Shown in pieces: positions 51,888-60,752 of a stretch of 64,000 nt of DNA. A model generated the notes under the pieces. That model was not told where the DNA came from, searched no databases, and saw nothing but the letters and a program-made list of their open reading frames with translations. The number at the start of each line of letters is the position of its first letter. Within the stretch, counting starts at the first letter, position 1. This stretch comes from Poseidonibacter lekithochrous (GTDB lineage: Bacteria; Campylobacterota; Campylobacteria; Campylobacterales; Arcobacteraceae), in assembly GCF_018861145.1 (NCBI RefSeq), contig NZ_JAHKQT010000004.1:1-64000 (forward strand). Direction: 5' to 3'. A program made the translations under genes and the position numbers.

Positions 51888-53963
51888 CCATATTGACATT
51901 TGAGAAACTGAGTGTTGGTATTTTCTATTTGTTTCTTTAATTACAAAAGGAACATCTATAGTTTTAAGTAATTCAAAATCTTTAAGTTCATCTTTTAAAG
52001 TATCTAATGTTGAAACTTCTTTATTATCTTTGATATATCCACCAAGCCAGTTTTCTTTTGGTGTATACTCTTCAAGCCATGTATATGGACTTAAAAGAAC
52101 TAATAAGCCCTTATCATTTACTCTTGAAGGAATATCTTCAATAAATTTTTGAGGATAATATAATCTATCAATTAAGTTTGAACAAAAAATCAAATCATAT
52201 CCTGTATAATTATCTTTTAAATTACAGGCATCACCTTGCATAAATGAAACTTTTTCTTTTATATCATCTAAACCAAAGTCTTTTAATGAAACTGTTCTTT
52301 CATTAAAAATATCACCCTCTTTTTTAATATTAAAAGTTAAAGTATCATATTCTTTTAATTTAACTCCGACATTAATAAAGTTTGCAGAAAAATCAATTCC
52401 AGTAACTTCATCAAAAGTTTTAGCTAATTCAAAAGTACTTCGTCCTACTGAACAACCTAAGTCTAAAGCTTTTTTTGTTTCAATATTTTCTAAATATGGT
52501 TTTAATAGATCAACTGAGTTAACACAAAAGTTTTTAACACCAAAGTTCTCTTCGCCATAATGAAACTCACAATACTGAGCAATTGACTCATCTGTTTCAT
52601 AAACATTATTATTTAATTTTGTTCTATATTCGTTATCTGATTTCACGTATCTAAATCCTGCATGTTGGAAGAAATGCTTTCTAAAAGCATATCTTGCTTC
52701 TCTTAAGATCTCATTTCCTAAAGAAATAAAAGATCCACCTTTCATTAAAGCATGTCTATCATCAAATGTTGGCGTTGTAAAATCGTCATAAATAGGATGT
52801 GTTTGGAAATCATCAAAAGGATACATAGGAGTTATACTCCATTGCCATATATTTCCTCTTACATCATAAAATTCATCAAATTTATATTTATCAACAGGTG
52901 ATTGATTAAACTGTTTTAATCCTATATTCGCTTCTTTTTCGTTTGCATTTACATAATCAAATAATCTATAATATTCATCTTCACTTGGAAGTCTTACTTC
53001 ATATCCCAACTTAGCACTTTTATATTTACAAAAAGCCTCTGCTTCATATACATTTATATCCACAGGATAGTTTAATGGCAGAGAAATTACTCTACTTATT
53101 TCTCGTAAGTAATACTTACCATCTTCTTTTATCCAAAAAGTTGGGTGCTTAGCTTGAGAAAAATCTAACCACTCTTTTCCTTCTTTTGTAAACAGTTCAG
53201 GTTTATTATATCCACCTTCTTTTACAAACTCTAAAAACTCTCCATTTGATACTAAATATTTAGAAGCTTTAAAATCTTTTACCGTAGATTTATGAAAAGA
53301 AAATTCATTATCCCATCCATAAAAAATAGGATTTTCTCTATCTTTTTGGATAATTACCTCTCCACCTTTTACATCTAGTAGTTCATTTTGGGGAAATATT
53401 TCACTTTCTTCATTTACATATTCAAAAATTTCTTCATCTATTAATCTTTTATTATCAAGTTCACGTAGTAAAACAGAAGATGTTTCAATATGAATATTTT
53501 CATGTTCAATTCCCATAAGAATAATCCACATAGGACTTTCCCAATTTATAGGTATTGTAAATTCTATTGTATCAATTAGACTTAAAACCATTTGCTTTAC
53601 TTCTAATCTATATTTTTTTGTTTCTTCAAGTGTAGGCCAAGTATAATTATTTGATTCTAAATCATCCCATGACATTTCATCAACACCAATTGCAAATTTA
53701 GATTCAAACTCTTTATTTACTCTTGTTGTTAAAATATTTGCTAAAGTTAATTTATTTACAAAAAATGTAGCCGTATGACCAAAATAAAAAATCAACGGGT
53801 GTCTTAGTCTATTTGGTTGTTTATATATACATTTTTCATCTTTTAATAATTCAAATAGCTTTTCATCTAATTCATAAGTTTGAAGAAAATATTTTTTAAT
53901 CTCTTCTCTTTTTTCTGCAACAGTACCTTGGTTTAAATTTATAGTATTTTTAATATAGTTCAA
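51873..53963 (-). CDS. ovoA: OvoA: 5-histidylcysteine sulfoxide synthase with fused mercaptohistidine N-methyltransferase
   Basis: A 696-residue protein with three parts: DinB-like domain (about 20-180) carrying the iron ligands H63 and the HENIHIE motif (H154, H158), a formylglycine-type/C-lectin domain (about 200-450, with RGNIWQWS and LMKGGSF and HAGFRYV), and a C-terminal SAM methyltransferase (about 480-690, LDLGCSVGRS). This is the complete OvoA plan. It joins cysteine to C5 of histidine using O2 and later methylates the imidazole, giving ovothiol A. The sulfoxide lyase OvoB is not in this window. TTG start with aagga. Confidence 0.94.
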   Translation of the reverse strand: MNYIKNTINLNQGTVAEKREEIKKYFLQTYELDEKLFELLKDEKCIYKQPNRLRHPLIFYFGHTATFFVNKLTLANILTTRVNKEFESKFAIGVDEMSWDDLESNNYTWPTLEETKKYRLEVKQMVLSLIDTIEFTIPINWESPMWIILMGIEHENIHIETSSVLLRELDNKRLIDEEIFEYVNEESEIFPQNELLDVKGGEVIIQKDRENPIFYGWDNEFSFHKSTVKDFKASKYLVSNGEFLEFVKEGGYNKPELFTKEGKEWLDFSQAKHPTFWIKEDGKYYLREISRVISLPLNYPVDINVYEAEAFCKYKSAKLGYEVRLPSEDEYYRLFDYVNANEKEANIGLKQFNQSPVDKYKFDEFYDVRGNIWQWSITPMYPFDDFQTHPIYDDFTTPTFDDRHALMKGGSFISLGNEILREARYAFRKHFFQHAGFRYVKSDNEYRTKLNNNVYETDESIAQYCEFHYGEENFGVKNFCVNSVDLLKPYLENIETKKALDLGCSVGRSTFELAKTFDEVTGIDFSANFINVGVKLKEYDTLTFNIKKEGDIFNERTVSLKDFGLDDIKEKVSFMQGDACNLKDNYTGYDLIFCSNLIDRLYYPQKFIEDIPSRVNDKGLLVLLSPYTWLEEYTPKENWLGGYIKDNKEVSTLDTLKDELKDFELLKTIDVPFVIKETNRKYQHSVSQMSIWKKKA

Positions 53964-54053
53964 AATTTTCCTTAATAATTTTATTACTCTTTAGACTTCT
54001 TTTATATATTACTTTCTTATAGTATCAAGGTTTTGTGTATAAAAAGTTAAGTG

Positions 54054-54533
54054 CTAAACTAACTTTTCTTTTGTAATTACAATTCCATCAGGATCAACAT
54101 AAATATAATCACCTTCAACAATTTCTACATTATCAATAGTAATTGGCACATTTATTTGTCCTTCTTGAACTGGAATATATTTTTTTGGACAAGTTCCTTT
54201 TGCAACTAAACCAACTTTGAAATCTTTTGTTGTAACAGTATCTCTTACATATCCATTTACAATAATTCCTTCATATTTATTATCACTTGCAAATTTCATT
54301 AAGTTATCACCTACAACAGCGTAGTATTTCACATCAACATCAACTACTACTATTTTACCATCACCTTTTTTTTCTTTTAATAATTGCGCTAAATCTTTAT
54401 TGTTTTTATCTAATTTTACTGTAATTGCACTACCTTGAAACTTTACAATTCCACCATATGATTTAAAATCTGGTCCTAAAACTTCTGTCTTATCACTAAA
54501 CTCATCACATAAATCTGCTGTGAAAAATTCCAT
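54054..54533 (-). CDS. RraA-family protein
   Basis: A 159-residue protein matching RraA (about 160) over the full length: TADLCDEF at the start, VVGDNLMKFA, IIVNGYVRDT with the conserved G-x-x-R-D, and DPDGIVI at the end. E. coli RraA binds RNase E; in organisms lacking RNase E, like this group, relatives are often 4-hydroxy-4-methyl-2-oxoglutarate aldolases. The G-x-R-D set needed for aldolase is present, so either role is possible. It precedes ovoA on the same strand. Confidence 0.86.
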   Translation of the reverse strand: MEFFTADLCDEFSDKTEVLGPDFKSYGGIVKFQGSAITVKLDKNNKDLAQLLKEKKGDGKIVVVDVDVKYYAVVGDNLMKFASDNKYEGIIVNGYVRDTVTTKDFKVGLVAKGTCPKKYIPVQEGQINVPITIDNVEIVEGDYIYVDPDGIVITKEKLV

Positions 54534-54650
54534 ATTAATCCTTGTTTTTAAAATAAGATAGATTATCTCATTTTACTATTAATCTATTCTTATTTGTTCA
54601 CTTTAATTACACAAAAAGGATATAATATTTCTTAGAAAAAAGGAATATCT

Positions 54651-55631
54651 ATGCAAAATATTTATAAATCAATCTTACTTTTACTGTTTTTAGTTTTATT
54701 AACAGGATGTGGTTCAAAACAATTAACTGTAAAATCACTTCATCCATCAAAAATTCCAAATGAAAAAATTTATTCACTTTATATAGAGGATTTTTTTAAT
54801 GATGATATTTATCAAAGTTTAAAAATTCAAAGTAAATTGGCAAATAAAACAATTGAAGGTAAAAAAGTTTTTAGAGTTTTAAATGATTATGGAAATGTTG
54901 ATGCCGTAGTTCAAGGTTCACTTAATTCGACATTAAACTATTCCACTTATTATGAAGAAGAGATTGATTATAGAAGATGTAGATATTATAGATATGAAGG
55001 AAAAAAGAAAACAAAAAGATGCATGAGATACCATGTTCGACTAATTCCATGTGAAAATAGAGAATATACAGTTCAAACTAACCTGAAACTTTTAAAAAAG
55101 AATACAAATGAGATAGTGTTTGCAAAAACATATAATAAAACGCGAAATATTCGAGAATGCTTTAGATATCACTATTATCCTTATCATACGATTCCAAGAG
55201 ATAAAAGAGAAGTAAATATAAAACTTGCATCATTAATAGCTGATGAATTTTTAGACGATATTTCTCCTCATTATGAATATTGGGATATTAATATAATTGA
55301 AGAATTAAATGAAGATAGCTTGGTTTTTACAGATGAACAAAGCAGTAAATTTGAAAAAATTGTAGAACTAATGGAAAAAAGAAATCTAGATTTATCTCTA
55401 GATGGACTAAATAAATTAAGCCAAGAGCTTGATAATAAAAGTTATGAAGTTCTTTATAATATGGCTTTAATTTATGAAGCAAAAGCAAATTTATATGAAG
55501 CAAATAAATTATATAAGCAAGCTAAATACTTTGTAAAAGATTTAGATGATTTATCACTTATAAATAATGGAATAACTAGAACAAAAAAGAATTTAGAAGA
55601 AAAAATAAAAGCAAAATCACAATTGCCTTGA
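54651..55631 (+). CDS. Lipoprotein of unknown function
   Basis: A 326-residue protein with lipobox LLTGC (Cys20). The N-terminal half includes a Tyr/Arg/Cys-rich stretch (about 105-180; YYRYEG, CMRYH, CENREY) with at least five Cys, which may form disulfides; the last ~80 residues are helical, TPR-like (YNMALIYEAKANLYEANKLYKQA). A TATAAT box 30 bp before the ATG suggests its own promoter. Resembles outer-membrane-associated assembly lipoproteins only in general layout. Confidence 0.75.
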   Translation: MQNIYKSILLLLFLVLLTGCGSKQLTVKSLHPSKIPNEKIYSLYIEDFFNDDIYQSLKIQSKLANKTIEGKKVFRVLNDYGNVDAVVQGSLNSTLNYSTYYEEEIDYRRCRYYRYEGKKKTKRCMRYHVRLIPCENREYTVQTNLKLLKKNTNEIVFAKTYNKTRNIRECFRYHYYPYHTIPRDKREVNIKLASLIADEFLDDISPHYEYWDINIIEELNEDSLVFTDEQSSKFEKIVELMEKRNLDLSLDGLNKLSQELDNKSYEVLYNMALIYEAKANLYEANKLYKQAKYFVKDLDDLSLINNGITRTKKNLEEKIKAKSQLP

Positions 55632-55632
55632 T

Positions 55633-56781
55633 TTAACTCTTTTGAAAAGTATAAGTAAACGCACTTCCGATATTTGGTTTTGAATTTACTTCAATTTTTA
55701 TTTTATTTTTTTTACAAATATTTTTTACAATGCTAAGACCAATCCCAAAACCACCTGTTATTTTATCACCTCGATAATATCTTTCAAAAATCTTTTTAGT
55801 ATTTTTTATTCCAATACCTTCATCCCAAAAAGCAAGTTTTATTTCATCTTCATATTTTTCTAAAAGTACTTTTATAGTTGAGCTATCTTTTGAGTATTTT
55901 ATTGCATTTGAAATATTATTATCTATTATTCTAAATAATTCAATTTTATTGAAATTAATCAAAATATTTTTTTTAATACTAGTCTCAATTTTAATATTTT
56001 TTGATATTGCTAAATCACTAAAGAACTCTATTCTTTTTTCTAAAAACATTGAAAAATCAATATTCTCTTTTTCATCTTTAACAGCATGTTGTTGCATATA
56101 ATATTCTAAATCTTCATATATTACAGTCATGTTTTTCAAAGCAGATTTTATTCTCAAAATATACTTATCATTTTTCAATCTTAGTTGTAACATATCTACA
56201 TTTATTCGAGCAACACCAATTGGTGTTTTTAACTCATGCATTGCATCTTTTAAGAATTCATCTAAATATTGATTTAATTTTCTGTATGGTTCTACACTTT
56301 GTTTAATTACAAAAAAAGATGAAAGAAAAATAAAAAAACTAATTGATAAAAGTAAAATAATTGCATTATAAATAACTTGAGAATTATCTATGTCTTTACA
56401 AACAATCAAACTATTTGCATTTAATATATTTAAAGCAAGATACTCTTTATAACAAATTTTATCTTTCGATTTTTCGAAATCATTATTAAAACTTCTTTTT
56501 TCGTTTTTTAAAAGTGAAAAAATCACCCTATTCTCTTTATCAAAGATTCCAGAACTATAAATATTTGATCTTGGAAAATAAAAAACTGTACTATTCTCTT
56601 TCTCAAAATCTTCAATTTTAGAAAATACAGAAGAAGCATAATTTTTTAGATTCATTTTATCTTTTATATTTTGATTTTCAAAAGAAGCATCTAAATAAAA
56701 ATATATGGGAATAAAAGCTATTAATAAAGTAAGAATTACTTGTATTATTATGTATTTTATTTCATATTTATAGTTTATCAA
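55633..56781 (-). CDS. Two-component sensor histidine kinase
   Basis: A 382-residue protein: TM1 (9-30), periplasmic loop (31-136), TM2 (137-160), H-box DAMHELKTPIG with His182, and HATPase_c with NNISNAIKYS, DEGIGI and FGIGLSIV. TTG start inside the 3' end of the response regulator gene (14-bp overlap), so translation is coupled. It pairs with the OmpR-type regulator upstream. Signal unknown; the linked Cache protein and thiosulfate-dehydrogenase-like cytochrome suggest a respiratory or sulfur cue. Confidence 0.9.
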   Translation of the reverse strand: MINYKYEIKYIIIQVILTLLIAFIPIYFYLDASFENQNIKDKMNLKNYASSVFSKIEDFEKENSTVFYFPRSNIYSSGIFDKENRVIFSLLKNEKRSFNNDFEKSKDKICYKEYLALNILNANSLIVCKDIDNSQVIYNAIILLLSISFFIFLSSFFVIKQSVEPYRKLNQYLDEFLKDAMHELKTPIGVARINVDMLQLRLKNDKYILRIKSALKNMTVIYEDLEYYMQQHAVKDEKENIDFSMFLEKRIEFFSDLAISKNIKIETSIKKNILINFNKIELFRIIDNNISNAIKYSKDSSTIKVLLEKYEDEIKLAFWDEGIGIKNTKKIFERYYRGDKITGGFGIGLSIVKNICKKNKIKIEVNSKPNIGSAFTYTFQKS

Positions 56782-57433
56782 TTTTATATCCTACAAATCT
56801 TTTTGTAATTATAAATTCTTTGCTGGTTTTTTCTCTAATTCTTTTTATGCACATTCTAATATCAGAATATGAAATTTCTTTATTTTCCCAAACTTTTTCA
56901 TGTAAAGTTTCAATAGAGACAAAAAAACCTCTATTTTGAACTAAAAAAGAAACTACTTCACTCTCTTTATTACTCAAATCAATATGTTTATCTTTTTTTA
57001 GTAAAAGATTCTTTTTAACATCAAAACTAAAATCTAAAGGGAGTTCTACTTTATCATCTAGAGTTTTAAAACAACTATTTTTAATTAATTGTTCTATTCT
57101 AAACTTTAATTCAATCATATCAAATGGTTTTCTAATATAATCATTACATCCAAGTTCATAACCATGACTAAGATTTGAAATATCAGTTAATGATGTTAAA
57201 ATTATTATAGGAACATTTAATTTTTCTTTTCTTATATTTTCAACTAAAGAAAAGCCATCCATTCCAGGAACTCTAATATCTAAAAGTAATAAATCATAGT
57301 TACATTCAAAAACTGCATCAAAAGCATCATCACCATTTTCAAAATCATCTACAAGAAAATCCAATTCTTCTAAAAACTCTTTTATTGATACTTTATATAA
57401 ATAGTCATCTTCTAATAATAATATTTTCATCAT
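56768..57433 (-). CDS. OmpR/PhoB-family response regulator
   Basis: A 221-residue protein: receiver domain (1-118) with phospho-acceptor Asp52 in LLLLDIRVPG, Thr in ILTSLTD, Lys in YIRKPFD, and a winged-helix DNA-binding domain (about 130-220, SNKESEVVSFLV...VWENKEISYSDIRMCIKRIREK). It is co-translated with the kinase downstream and with the Cache protein upstream (4-bp ATGA-type overlap). Likely target: the divergent/convergent genes of this cluster. Confidence 0.92.
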   Translation of the reverse strand: MMKILLLEDDYLYKVSIKEFLEELDFLVDDFENGDDAFDAVFECNYDLLLLDIRVPGMDGFSLVENIRKEKLNVPIIILTSLTDISNLSHGYELGCNDYIRKPFDMIELKFRIEQLIKNSCFKTLDDKVELPLDFSFDVKKNLLLKKDKHIDLSNKESEVVSFLVQNRGFFVSIETLHEKVWENKEISYSDIRMCIKRIREKTSKEFIITKRFVGYKIDKL

Positions 57434-58365
57434 TTTATTATGATCTCTCTTTTTTGTTTTATATTAGAATTTTTCAAATCTGTTTTTGTATTTATCTCAC
57501 CTAAATATTCATATCTTGGTAAATATTTATAATCTTGTTCATTTTTATCAAAATAAATCATTAACTTACCAATACTTTCTAAATCCATATTCTCTAAAGG
57601 TATCTGTGTTACTATTTTATTTTTAATTTCATAATAGAAAAATTCATTTGAAATATAGTTTTTATTTTCTTGTAAAATATGAAAAAAGTTTTTATCATAT
57701 TCCTCTTTTAAGACAACATAATCATGCAAAAGTTGATTTTTTTTATGATATTGAGCAATTTTTAAGTACTTTTTCTCTAACAAAGGAATTATTTCTATTC
57801 CCATATATTTTAAACGATTTTTTAAATCACTATAATCGATAATTACTTCAATAGAACCTATATACTTTTTATTTCTATCAAAAATAGGTGAAATAGCCTT
57901 GATATTAAATCTTTTTCCTAATTCATTTGAAACAAAAGGTTCTTTAGTCTCTTTAACCTTTACTAGACCTTTTCTAAACTCTTTTAAACTAAGTCCCAAA
58001 TCCTCATCTTCCCAAGATCTTACAAATACTTCTAATTCTTTAGTATGAACTTGCACTTGAATATTGTATATATTTGTATAATTTTTAATATTTGAAAGTA
58101 ATTTTAATAATTCAACTTTTAATTTCTTTTGATCATTTTTTTCTAAAAAATTTACTACATTTTGGTTTTGTGAGAAAAGAATTGATAAAGATAAGGCTTG
58201 ATTTTTTTGATGTAATAATTCATTTTCAACAAGTTTTATTTTATTAGATACTAAGATGTCAGTTTGGTTTTGTTCTATTATATTGTTGTATTTATTTAAA
58301 AAGAAAAGTAGAATCATCATTACAATGATGAAAAGTAATATAAAGTTTCTGTAAGTTTTATTCAT
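57430..58365 (-). CDS. Stand-alone membrane-anchored Cache sensor protein
   Basis: A 311-residue protein with one N-terminal TM helix (about 7-23) and a large extracytoplasmic part. The segment QVQVHTKELEVFVRSWE...DLSLKEFR-type followed by KAISPIFDRNKKYIGSIEVIIDY is characteristic of double-Cache ligand domains. No HAMP, kinase, GGDEF or methyl-accepting domain is attached. The C-terminal ~100 residues are another Cache-like half. It probably binds a ligand in the periplasm and modulates the co-encoded histidine kinase, which has only a small sensor loop of its own. Confidence 0.78.
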   Translation of the reverse strand: MNKTYRNFILLFIIVMMILLFFLNKYNNIIEQNQTDILVSNKIKLVENELLHQKNQALSLSILFSQNQNVVNFLEKNDQKKLKVELLKLLSNIKNYTNIYNIQVQVHTKELEVFVRSWEDEDLGLSLKEFRKGLVKVKETKEPFVSNELGKRFNIKAISPIFDRNKKYIGSIEVIIDYSDLKNRLKYMGIEIIPLLEKKYLKIAQYHKKNQLLHDYVVLKEEYDKNFFHILQENKNYISNEFFYYEIKNKIVTQIPLENMDLESIGKLMIYFDKNEQDYKYLPRYEYLGEINTKTDLKNSNIKQKREIIIK

Positions 58366-58385
58366 GTGTAATTTTATCTAAAAGT

Positions 58386-58415
58386 AAAAGAGAATATCCT
58401 TTGATATTCTCTTTT
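58386..58415 (-). terminator. Terminator between the cytochrome gene and the Cache-regulator-kinase genes
   Basis: A perfect 13-bp stem, aaaagagaatatc / gatattctctttt, loop cttt, 3 bp after the cytochrome stop. The run of T after the minus-strand hairpin is short, so read-through into the sensor genes is possible. Confidence 0.75.
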
Positions 58416-58418
58416 AAA

Positions 58419-59399
58419 TTATTTTATAATTTTTCCATAAGGTCCAACTTGATGTTCTTTTGTTTCAATATTAGGTCTATAAACATCTGGAGCTTTAACT
58501 ATTTCATCAGGAAAATCATTATTTCTATTTATTTTTTCTGGTCTATAATGAGAATCTTGATTCATAAATGCAGCTACATTATAAGCTTCTTCATCAGTTA
58601 AAATTGGATTTTCATGTGTTGCCCCTAATGGCATATTACTTTTTATAAAATCTGCAGATTTTAAAATTCTATACATTCCTGCACCTTTATTATAAGTATC
58701 TTCTGTACCCCATAATGCAGGGAACATGAAGCCATTTGCTTTTCCAGGATTTTTAATTCCTTCTCCATTAGCACCATGACATGAAGCACATTGATTTGCA
58801 TAAACTATACTTCCTTTTTCAAGATCTGCAGCTTGATTTTTAATCATTTTTCTATCAATTTTTGCTAGACCTCTTCCTTTTAGTTTTCCTCCCCCAGCAA
58901 CAGGAATACCCATACTTAACCAGTGCATATAAGCTTGCATTGCAGCCATCTCTTTACTTTGTGCAGGAAGCTTATACCCATTCATACTTCTTTCCATACA
59001 ACCATTAATTCTTTCAACTAAAGTACCAATTTTATTTTCTCTTGGTCTATATTGTGGAAATTCTGCAGTTGTTCCAATAAAAGGTGCAGAATAAGCTTTA
59101 GTTCCTGCATCTAAGTGACAGTTTTGACATTGGTTATTATTTCCTGCAAATCTCATTTTTGGATCATCCACTTCAGGACCTATATATTTAGAAGTATGAA
59201 CAATAAGTTCTCTACCATATTTTACAAGCTCCCCAAATTTATTATCTGGAATATTTTTAACATCAGGAATTATATATTCTAATTTCACATCAGATTTATA
59301 TCCCTTATTTGATCTCTCTTTAAGTTCTTTTCCATCAAAAGACATTAACGAACTTACACATAATGCAGATAAGCTTGCAATTAAAACTACTTTTTTCAT
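58419..59399 (-). CDS. Dihaem cytochrome c, thiosulfate dehydrogenase (TsdA)-like
   Basis: A 326-residue exported protein (signal peptide to about residue 20). The first haem site is CQNCH (91-95), followed by the TsdA-type block FPQYRPRENKIGTLVERINGCMERSMNG; the second is CASCH (204-208) in a class I cytochrome c domain. TsdA enzymes join two thiosulfates to tetrathionate, or run in reverse, in the periplasm. It is directly followed by sensor genes, and a DsbA-like gene is divergent. Lack of a biochemical test leaves the substrate as inference. Confidence 0.85.
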   Translation of the reverse strand: MKKVVLIASLSALCVSSLMSFDGKELKERSNKGYKSDVKLEYIIPDVKNIPDNKFGELVKYGRELIVHTSKYIGPEVDDPKMRFAGNNNQCQNCHLDAGTKAYSAPFIGTTAEFPQYRPRENKIGTLVERINGCMERSMNGYKLPAQSKEMAAMQAYMHWLSMGIPVAGGGKLKGRGLAKIDRKMIKNQAADLEKGSIVYANQCASCHGANGEGIKNPGKANGFMFPALWGTEDTYNKGAGMYRILKSADFIKSNMPLGATHENPILTDEEAYNVAAFMNQDSHYRPEKINRNNDFPDEIVKAPDVYRPNIETKEHQVGPYGKIIK

Positions 59400-59542
59400 A
59401 ATATATCTCCTACTTTTTGATTACTGAAAGTATATAATTTATAGGTAACTTGAAAGTAACAAAGCATAATTAAAAAAATTTAATATTTATTATATTTATA
59501 TATGCTAATATAATTTTAAATATTAAAAAAAGGCAAGAAAAA

Positions 59543-60184
59543 ATGCAAAATAAAAAAGTTGTACTAATATCATTACTAGTTTTACTAGTAGTATTTTTAG
59601 GTGGTACGTATATTTTTAAAACAAATAAGACAGAACAATTAATAGCAAATACAAAAGCAAACTATTCAGCACTAATTAGAGAACACTCAGTAATTATTGG
59701 AAATAAAGATGCAAAAGTTGAACTAGTAGAATTCTTTGACCCAGCTTGTGAAACATGTGCACAAATGCATCCATATGTAAAAGAGATTATGAAAGAAAAG
59801 GAAGGCAATATCAAACTTGTTTTAAGATATGCACCTTTTCATAAGGGTTCTACAAATGCAGTTATATTACTAGAAGCTAGTAAAGAGCAAAATAAATTTA
59901 TTGAAGTTTTAGAGTTACTATTTAATACACAAAATGTATGGGTAATAAATCATAGTGTAGATTTAAATAGATTATGGGCAGTTGTAGCATCATCTAAACT
60001 TCTAGATATGGATAAATTAGTAAAAGATATGAAAGATCCTAAGATTATAGAAATCGTTAAACAAGATATAGAAGATGGAAAAGCTTTAAAAGCTACAAAA
60101 ACACCAGCTTATTATGTAAATGGTAAGCCTTTAGAAGTATTCGGATTAGACAATTTAAAAGATTTAATAAACTCTGCATTATAA
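59543..60184 (+). CDS. DsbA-family periplasmic thioredoxin-fold protein
   Basis: A 213-residue protein with an N-terminal signal anchor (about 5-25), then a DsbA/DsbC-like fold with the active site PACETCAQMH (C69, C72) and cis-Pro loop TKTPAYYVNG near 195. The Cys pair is typical of oxidoreductases like the thioredoxin_4 family. It may supply oxidised or reduced thiols to the neighbouring cytochrome maturation; this is only from position. Divergent from the cytochrome gene across 143 bp. Confidence 0.85.
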   Translation: MQNKKVVLISLLVLLVVFLGGTYIFKTNKTEQLIANTKANYSALIREHSVIIGNKDAKVELVEFFDPACETCAQMHPYVKEIMKEKEGNIKLVLRYAPFHKGSTNAVILLEASKEQNKFIEVLELLFNTQNVWVINHSVDLNRLWAVVASSKLLDMDKLVKDMKDPKIIEIVKQDIEDGKALKATKTPAYYVNGKPLEVFGLDNLKDLINSAL

Positions 60185-60214
60185 AATACAAATAACTTAC
60201 ATACAATAAATAAG

Positions 60215-60246
60215 AAACTATTGAATAATTTTTTATTCAATAGTTT
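60215..60246 (+). terminator. Terminator after the DsbA-like gene
   Basis: A perfect 14-bp stem starting aaactattgaataa, loop tttt, then tattataatttttcc. Good intrinsic terminator; separates the DsbA-like gene from the glutamate mutase operon. Confidence 0.8.
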
Positions 60247-60341
60247 TATTATAATTTTTCCTAATTAAACACTAACCATTTTTTAGATAATATAATTGCC
60301 TTTAATAAATAATAAACTAAAAATAATTAGGTAGTAAATAT

Positions 60342-60752
60342 ATGAAAGTAGTTACAGGAGTTGTAGGTAACGATATACACGTAGTTGCAAATAGACTAAT
60401 AGATATATCATTACAAGCACGAGGATTTGAAGTATTTAACTTAGGTGTTAATACTTATTTAGAAGAATTCTTTGATGCTGTTATTGAAACAAACGCAGAT
60501 GTTTTACTTATCTCTTCACTAAATGGTGAAGCTGAGGGTTGGTGTAGAGAAGTTAAAATTTTAAAATCAAAATATGGAAATCTTTTAGATGAGGTTGTAT
60601 TTATGATTGGTGGTAACTTAGTTGTAGGAACTGGAGCTGCTGAAGATATTGTGCCTAAATTTAAGGATTATGGTTTTGATTTAGTATTTCACCAAGTTGA
60701 CTTAAATACGGGACTTGATGCATTACAAAAATACTTGAAGGAGAGAGAATAA
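60342..60752 (+). CDS. Glutamate mutase S (sigma) subunit, B12-binding
   Basis: A 136-residue protein, the size of GlmS/MutS of glutamate mutase. It has the B12-binding fold with the D-x-H motif GNDIHVV (His lower cobalt ligand), a Ser/Leu loop LLISSLNGEAEGW, and MIGGNLVVGTG. With the E subunit it forms the adenosylcobalamin enzyme that rearranges L-glutamate to (2S,3S)-3-methylaspartate. The next gene overlaps its stop by one base. First gene of an operon that runs past the window end. Confidence 0.93.
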   Translation: MKVVTGVVGNDIHVVANRLIDISLQARGFEVFNLGVNTYLEEFFDAVIETNADVLLISSLNGEAEGWCREVKILKSKYGNLLDEVVFMIGGNLVVGTGAAEDIVPKFKDYGFDLVFHQVDLNTGLDALQKYLKERE

